Under the pieces are notes generated by a model that saw only the letters and a list, made by a program, of their open reading frames with translations, made no database searches and was not told the DNA's origin. Source: Allantophomopsis cytisporea (lineage: Eukaryota; Ascomycota; Leotiomycetes; Phacidiales; Phacidiaceae). Taken from it: DNA of 64,000 nucleotides. Location of the stretch: NCBI GenBank assembly GCA_024752435.1, contig CP103029.1:434001-498000 (forward strand). Direction: 5' to 3'. Shown in pieces: positions 58,530 to 64,000 of the stretch. Each line of letters opens with the position of its first letter. The stretch's first letter is position 1. The translations under genes were made by a program, and so were the position numbers.

Positions 58530-60260
58530 TCAATCATGGATGTGTTGATACAAGCTGTAACAAGGGTCAGTAACTTCTTAAAAAGTGGAGAGGGGTACTT
58601 ACGCGCTAATCGACTCGCCGTGGTGGTTTCTCCTGATGGCCTCACCAAGTAGATTCGAGAGATCAAGGATCACCAACTTTTTGGCAGCCCTGGCCTTATC
58701 TTCCGGGATAGGGAAACTATTGGTGACAAGAATTTGATCAATGCAGTCACAATTCTGCAATTGCTGCAAACTGTCGCCGCCAAATAGTCCATGTGTAGCA
58801 ATGATGTAGACTTTGCTAGCTCCTCCACGCTTGACGACTGTCTCTGCAGCAGCGATCCAGGATCCAGCCTTGTCAATCATGTCATCAACAATGAAGACTG
58901 TTCTACCTTTAACGTTGCCAACCAGTGTGATCATTTGTTCGTCTGGGACTGTGAATACTTCCTCTTCTTCGTCAGAAAGAGCATCTGGATCGCCGGTGCC
59001 GCCAAGAGCATGCGTTTCCCCAGTGAAGTATGAAGAGTTTCTAGAATGCGTCATCGGGTCATCATCTGGGTGATCGAGGATCCCGGAGTTGGACATAGCG
59101 GAAATAGATGGTGATGGGTAGTCATCCTCGACGATGTGACCCTGGATCAAACGTCCATGGACAACTTCACGAGCACGCTCATCTGTGTACTGAGGCTCTT
59201 CTTCGTGCTCTTGGCCCTGCTCCTCTTCCTCTTCCTCCTCCTCCTCCTCCGTATCCTCATGCCGCTCCGCGTCTTCTGCGCCATCGACAGGATTCGAAGA
59301 AGCAGTAGATGTGACTTGAGAGATTGGCATGTGGGAGGTATTAGGAGGTGAAGAGATGACAGTCGTACGGAGAGGAGATGGATGTACCAGGTTGATCTTG
59401 CGTGGAATAGGCATTCCCTCCAAGCTCATGTGTGGAATACCATTTGGCTCACTTGACTTATTTCTTCGTGGCTTTTCCTCAGTAGGTGTCTCCATATCAT
59501 GTCCAGCATCCGAATGGTTTGAGTCTCCACCACAGCCATCCAGGAACATACTGGCACTCATGTTACCACCTCTTCTTTTGTCGGTGGTTACCATTCCAAA
59601 GTTGAGCTTCAGGGCATCAGCGAGTGATGTGACGCGCTTTGTACCACCAGCATTTTTGGAGACACACACCGCCTCTCTCCAGTTGTCCACGTTGTTTCTG
59701 ATCCATCGGGCAATCAATGGCTCAGCATGGAGGTTATCAACTGGACATCTGAAGAACCCCTGCATCTGCGAAGCATGTAGATCGATGGTGATAACATGGT
59801 TAACACCTGCGATGTGCAAAAGATTTGCCAGCATACGGGCCGTGATAGCACCTCTATGAGACTTTTTCTTCGACTGTCTACTATATGGGAAGTATGGAAG
59901 AACCGCTGAGAAAGTCAGTTGTTGTTTCACGAGAATGAGGGGTAAAGCATACCTGTGATCTTGTTTGCAGAACCTCCCTTGCAAGCAGAAATCATGATGA
60001 GAAGCTCCATGATACTGTCATTGATCCTCTCGCTACCAGACTGAACAATGAAGACATCTTTATCACGGATACTGGTCATGATCTTAACACTTGTCTCGCC
60101 CTAGAAGACTGTCAGACAGCCCACCGGATCACTGACATTCCGAACTCACGTTCGCAAATTGCGACAGCTCGACACCAGCCGGTGCCATGCCCAGATTTGA
60201 GCATATCTGGCTCGTGAGGACGGGGCATGAGCTCCCAGCAAATATGAGTGTGTTGCGCAT
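58530..60260 (-). CDS. PRS5: Ribose-phosphate pyrophosphokinase, Prs5-type (PRPP synthetase)
   Basis: Transfers pyrophosphate from ATP to ribose 5-phosphate, giving PRPP for purine, pyrimidine, His, Trp and NAD synthesis. Four exons on the minus strand: 60260-60150, 60100-59953, 59905-58603 and a 25-nt last exon 58554-58530, giving 528 residues. A GTAAGT donor overlapping the apparent TAA at 58601-58599 and a GTTACAG acceptor support the last exon; it restores the family C terminus GESISALYQHIHD. N half: FAGSSCPVLT, QFANGETSV, SGSERINDSIMELLIMISAC, PYFPYSRQSKKK, ITIDLHASQMQGFF. A disordered insertion at about 199-415 with an acidic Glu run is typical of Prs5-like subunits with non-homologous regions. 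The PRPP loop VDDMIDKAGSW departs from the usual DTxGT, so it may be a regulatory rather than fully catalytic subunit, which is inference. Confidence 0.92.
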
Positions 60261-60658
60261 TGTGTTTGTTGTTCAAAGAAAGAAGAAGCTTGTGCTTGCT
60301 CGGTAATAGAAAATTATTTGGCGCGTCACGTACTTTTTAGCTACCCTGTGCCCTTGTAGACCCGCAAATTTGCTAAAAAGAGGAACTGACCGCACTACTG
60401 CCCTACATTACAACGACTTTGATTTGACGGATACACTCTGACTTTCAAGATTCGTGACATGAAAGCAGCTATGAAGGAGGGGTACGACGTGTGCACTTGA
60501 GTATTGGGAGGCTACAAAGCTGAAGATCTTTTGCTTTATTGTCTTTATAGGATAAGGTAGGTAGTAAGAAGCTTGAATGCTAACTACCGAGATATACCTA
60601 CTCGTTCCTGCGTCCTCGTCCAATCTCGTGCTTGCATAACCCAGCGGTACCCAACAAT
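60261..60658. promoter_or_regulatory. Divergent promoter of PRS5 and the XPG-like gene
   Basis: About 400 bases between two genes transcribed outward. It must hold both promoters. No palindromic site stands out, and no TATA box is obvious at a useful distance from either start. Confidence 0.5.
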
Positions 60659-62535
60659 ATGGGTATACCTCATCTGATCACGTATCTACAGCCATATGCG
60701 GATTCAAAAGCTCTAAAAGGGGAGAATTTTGTTATTGATGGCCCTGGACTCGCATACCACATTCATCATCTCTGCCTGAAATTGAGGCCTGGGGCACGCA
60801 ATCCGTTTGACGCTGCTCCTTCGTACAAAGAACTTGGAGAAGCAACCATCGTATGGCTGGACGAACTGAAAGCCCGAGGAGCTGTTATGTAAGAGGAAAA
60901 TCCTTGATTCACTCGTAGTGTTCGTGCTAAATCTCCTACAGACAAAAGATATTCTTTGACGGGTTTCTACCTCTGACTAAGTACTCAACCCGCACCAAGA
61001 GGCTCTCTGGCTATACAAAACAGCTAGTTGATTATCATGCCCTTCACTCGGACACCATTCCTTCTGTCAGAGTTGAAGTCATTGAAGATATAAGTAGCTC
61101 TACATTGTTTGTTGAAGGTTCAGCACATCCAAGTCATTCAAAAATTTCGGCTCCACCTTTTTTGGTGTCAGCCGTTCTGAACGCACTTTACGGCGATGAA
61201 AGATATTCTGGCATCGTTACGGTGGTACCTGGGGAAGCAGATCTCTATTGTGCCCAATTTCTTCGGAATCATAGTGGTACTGTAATCAGCGGGGATTCTG
61301 ACCTTCTCGTGCATGATTTGGGTCCCGATGGTGCGGTTACTTTTCTTAAGGATATTGATTTCGGTAATGCCTCTTCCATACACTTTGTTCAATATCAGCC
61401 AGTAGCGATTGCACAGCGTCTGGGTCTAGATCCGGCGTATGGCCTCCGAGCTCTTGCTTTTGAGCTTGTTATAGACAGCCAGAAGACATTTCGACAACTT
61501 TTACAAAGAGCTATCAAGTCGGCATCCGTTAAAGAACACAAACTCATATATGATACATTCATTACAGAATATCAACCTCTTCATACTACAAAGCTCCCAG
61601 AGCTTCACAACAAGGACTTGGAAAACGCACTTTCGAAGCTCGACCCGCGCATATCCGAATATATACGCCAATTCAGAATATTTGGCGCCGTTCCGAACGC
61701 TAGCGCAGATGCGACCTACTCGTCCACTGGTCCTCGGGGGGACTTTGATATCTTTCTTCCTTTCTTAATCGATTGCCCCACACGTACAAGTGCGTGGGAA
61801 TCAAGTACACATATCCGTCAACTTGCATATGGTCTTGTTAACCTAGTCGCTTCTGAAGACGAACAACTCTCTGCAATTATCGAACATAGACGTCAACAAA
61901 CAGGATCTAGAGGCCGTTCATGGCAAATCCCTCTGGGAGATGAAATCATAGAGGCGTCTCGGTCTCTTCTTGACGATATTCGTAATCTCCGCGGAGTGTT
62001 TAAAGAAACACCTGCTGCGGATTTCTGGAGAGCAGCATCGCTCTATCAAGATATAGCTTGGGCCCAAAGCAACAACAAAACCGCATTGTCTGATACGGTC
62101 ATCATGAGCGAAACCAGAGGAAACCGCTCAAAGCTGACTTGGGACGCAATACATTTCTGTGGTCAGTTACATGGCACACATTATTCGTTCAGAATCTTGA
62201 AGCAGATTCTAGGTGTTGTAAATTCATATGCAAAACAGCGAGACCTACCTGCTCCAGTAATCAAGCTACAGGCTGCGCTGGATGATTTGCCAGAAGTTGT
62301 TGCGCTCTCAAGCATCCGAGAAGAGTCGGAAAATCTATCACGAGGTCATGATCTTGCCCGAGTCTCTGCCATCAAGACGATGTTGCATATTGAGGAGCCT
62401 AAATCATCTGTTTCGTTGGTGCAAACGAAAAAAGCAGAGGGTAAGAAGAAGCGCAAAAGAAGGCAATCTGGATCTAATTTGGATACGGTGATCAAGAAAT
62501 CTACAAATCCATTTGATCTCCTTGGTGATATGTGA
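60659..62535 (+). CDS. Asteroid-like XPG/FEN1-family nuclease
   Basis: Exons 60659-60888 and 60942-62535 (GTAAGA..ACAG, phase 2) give 607 residues. The N-terminal XPG block is MGIPHLITYLQPYA with the first metal-binding Asp in FVIDGPGLAYHIH; the second is FFDGFLP right after the intron. The internal XPG block is VPGEADLYCAQFL followed by ISGDSDLLVHDLG, so the Asp/Glu set that binds the two metals is complete. It lacks the Rad2/FEN1 arch sequence and helix-turn-helix spacing, and instead has a long helical C-terminal half ending in a Lys/Arg-rich stretch (KKAEGKKKRKRRQSG) that could be a nuclear signal. This architecture is that of Asteroid/ASTE1-type proteins, a conserved but little-studied branch of the flap/structure-specific nuclease superfamily; ASTE1 has been linked to DNA end processing in animals. 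Activity here is inference. Confidence 0.88.
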
Positions 62536-63380
62536 AAGCGCACGATCGCGACAAGGCGTTATTCTTCAAGTCCATTTCCATTACTTGCACCATCTATAGC
62601 CTTTACCACAGTATGGGTTGCGAATATGGCTGCATTTTTTTTTTTTTTTTTTTTTCTTCACTCAGCATAGTTTAGACTTGGCTACATCAGACGTATGCCA
62701 GCAGTCATCAGGAGCACAACCCTAATACTCATGGGTTGGTGGAATTTCTAACTCACAAGAACTTTGATTTCATATTATTCTGGACAAGAAGACATGATGA
62801 TTGTGTTACCTATAATAACTTTATGTTAGCTATGAAGAAAAGACAAAAGAAAAGAAACATATAGTTATCGATAATGCGATGGTTAGAATATGATTATGAT
62901 TTGGGCGTACTTGAAATCTAGGAAAGTCTTTTTTGGCAGTAAACAAATTTGACTTGACTTTGACTCAATATTAATCATGACCATAACAACAGCACGGGTA
63001 TGAATTTCTCCTGTGAACCCAATGGTTCCTTGAAATATTAGTAAGTACATCAGGTTTATACATGCATGGAATTTTATAAATCGGTTAGTCACGTGTGATA
63101 TTCTAAAGTAGCAGAGTAAACTTAGAAATCAATAAGCTGCATAGCTGCACTGAGACCAGCCTGCACCATGCTCTAATTTTCAACACTTCTGTTGCATTAA
63201 CAGCTTTGCTAATCTGTCCATCCGTTAGTCATCCTCCTTCATGTTCCTTTCACTGACCAAATGTGTCATAACATGTACCAAGTTGGGGCCAAACCCCCAC
63301 CAAAGTGGATACCGTACCCCACCTTATCAATATGTAACATATTGTAAAATAATCAGCTTCAAATCATCCAATCAACAAGA
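62536..63380. other. Intergenic with a T21 run
   Basis: 840 bases between the Asteroid-like gene and the tRNA gene. A run of 21 T lies at 62635-62655. The rest is AT-rich without frames or repeats. Confidence 0.5.
62635..62655. repeat. T21 homopolymer
   Basis: Uninterrupted T run about 100 bases after the Asteroid-like stop codon, probably within its 3' region. Confidence 0.9.
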
Positions 63381-63454
63381 TCTTCCATGGCGCAATTGGC
63401 TAGCGCGTCCGACTGTTAATCGGGAGGTTCACAGTTCAAGCCTGTGTGGGAGAG
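63381..63454 (+). tRNA. tRNA-Asn(GTT)
   Basis: Folds fully as a cloverleaf without intron. Acceptor TCTTCCA pairs with TGGGAGA (one U-G pair), discriminator G; D stem GCGC/GCGC; anticodon stem TCCGA/TCGGG with loop CTGTTAA, anticodon GTT at 63415-63417; variable AGGTT; T stem CACAG/CTGTG with loop TTCAAGC. Box A (TGGCGCAATTGG) and box B (GTTCAAGCC) are canonical, and a TTTTT Pol III terminator starts about 7 bases downstream (63461-63465). Cytoplasmic type. Confidence 0.97.
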
Positions 63455-63881
63455 ATCTTCTTTTTGAATTTTTGACAGATTGTAATCTTTTGGTGGTGTT
63501 ATGGAAGAGATGTAAGAGATGGATGGTCGTATGCTCTATATCCATATTTCATGCATACGGTTTTGCAAGAATAGTCAATCTAGATTCTAACGTACATAAT
63601 TCAGTATTACGTTTGAATGTTGTTGTTTTCAGTTGCACTTGACCTGTTTTACTATTAGTTTTTATAGTGTCGCTGGTTGGTGAGACATGGTTATGATGAT
63701 ATACATAGAAGGATATCTTATCCAGTTTCAACTGTAAGCACATTCATTGTATGCAGTCTTCCACATTCCATATTATCATTGTTTTGAGAAAGAAGTGTTC
63801 ACCGCTGGTTGCCTCAGCTTCTGAGGATATCATCTTGAAATAAGAAACAACTTGCAAGAAATCGAGGATTGGGTATTTTGT
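63455..63881. other. Intergenic between tRNA-Asn and the end-of-window gene
   Basis: 430 AT-rich bases with the Pol III terminator and the 3' region of the minus-strand gene. Nothing else seen. Confidence 0.5.
63461..63465 (+). terminator. Pol III T5 terminator of tRNA-Asn
   Basis: The run TTTTT follows the 3' end of the tRNA gene by six bases (CTTCTTTTTG context), the normal spacing for RNA polymerase III termination. Confidence 0.8.
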
Positions 63882-64000
63882 CTAAACTTCTACAATCTTG
63901 TCGTCATCCTCATCCTCCTCCTCATCACTTTCTTCTTGGCTTGCCCAGTTTCCAGGTGAAGAGCTGCCAAACGGCTTGGGTGTGCTGCCAAAGGGCTTTC
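63882..64000 (-). CDS. 3' end of an acidic-tailed protein, partial
   Basis: Only 38 codons are visible before the window ends, reading right to left to a TAG at 63884-63882. The sequence has a repeated KPFGS (KPFGSTPKPFGSSSPGNW) followed by a strongly acidic tail EESDEEEDEDDDKIVEV. Codon use and the peptide repeat make it a real coding end. It is too short to assign a family; acidic C-terminal tails are frequent in nucleolar, chromatin and chaperone proteins. Confidence 0.72.
   Translation of the reverse strand, partial: KPFGSTPKPFGSSSPGNWASQEESDEEEDEDDDKIVEV

Noticed and set aside
1..64000. CRISPR arrays, insertion sequences, prophage or bacterial operons
   Set aside because: None seen; spliceosomal introns and eukaryotic genes throughout show nuclear fungal DNA, so such systems are not expected.

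Overview
The window is nuclear DNA from a filamentous ascomycete (Pezizomycotina), most likely a leotiomycete or close relative. The evidence is short introns (about 48-110 nt) with GT..AG ends and CTAAC/CTGAC-like branch points, clear fungal orthologues (Bre2, Tfg1, Bud13, mitochondrial uS7, Prs5-type PRPP synthetase), and fungal-specific families (Zn2Cys6 regulator, 2EXR protein, P450, family CE8 pectin methylesterase, NPDxxGIG membrane protein). The class-level guess is inference. There are no operons and no bacterial features.

Layout. 1-8.5 kb: mitochondrial ribosomal protein uS7m and a long protein with a C-terminal universal-stress domain. 8.5-19.5 kb: a Zn2Cys6 transcription factor facing a five-to-seven-span membrane protein, about 3 kb of gene-poor DNA, then a 1208-residue proline-rich/coiled-coil protein. 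19.5-25.5 kb: about 6 kb without a convincing gene, ending in the pyrimidine-rich leader of a Pho85-type cyclin. 28.5-34.8 kb: secreted pectin methylesterase, mitochondrial PP2C phosphatase and, on the minus strand, an RBR ubiquitin ligase. 34.8-38.7 kb: AT-rich gene-free DNA with a probable copia relic. 38.7-44.1 kb: cytochrome P450, 2EXR protein and the COMPASS subunit Bre2. 44.5-53.8 kb: a Cid1-type nucleotidyltransferase divergent from the TFIIF large subunit, a diverged minisatellite, and Bud13. 53.8-64 kb: a microsatellite-rich regulatory stretch before an orphan 215-residue protein, a Prs5-type PRPP synthetase divergent from an Asteroid/XPG-like nuclease, tRNA-Asn(GTT), and the 3' end of a minus-strand gene running off the window.

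The genes do not form one pathway. Several act in gene expression: chromatin H3K4 methylation (Bre2), Pol II initiation (TFIIF alpha), splicing (Bud13), RNA 3' tailing (Cid1-like) and mitochondrial translation (uS7m). The P450 and pectin methylesterase are accessory/lifestyle genes, but I see no biosynthetic cluster around them.

I did not find a clearly new system. The most unusual object is the Cid1-type nucleotidyltransferase: about 400 residues that look like repeated retrotransposon-Gag-type helical units sit between its second and third catalytic aspartates. Exon boundaries were worked out by hand from splice signals and reading frame. Those reported as frame-consistent give a complete open protein, but none was checked against transcripts.
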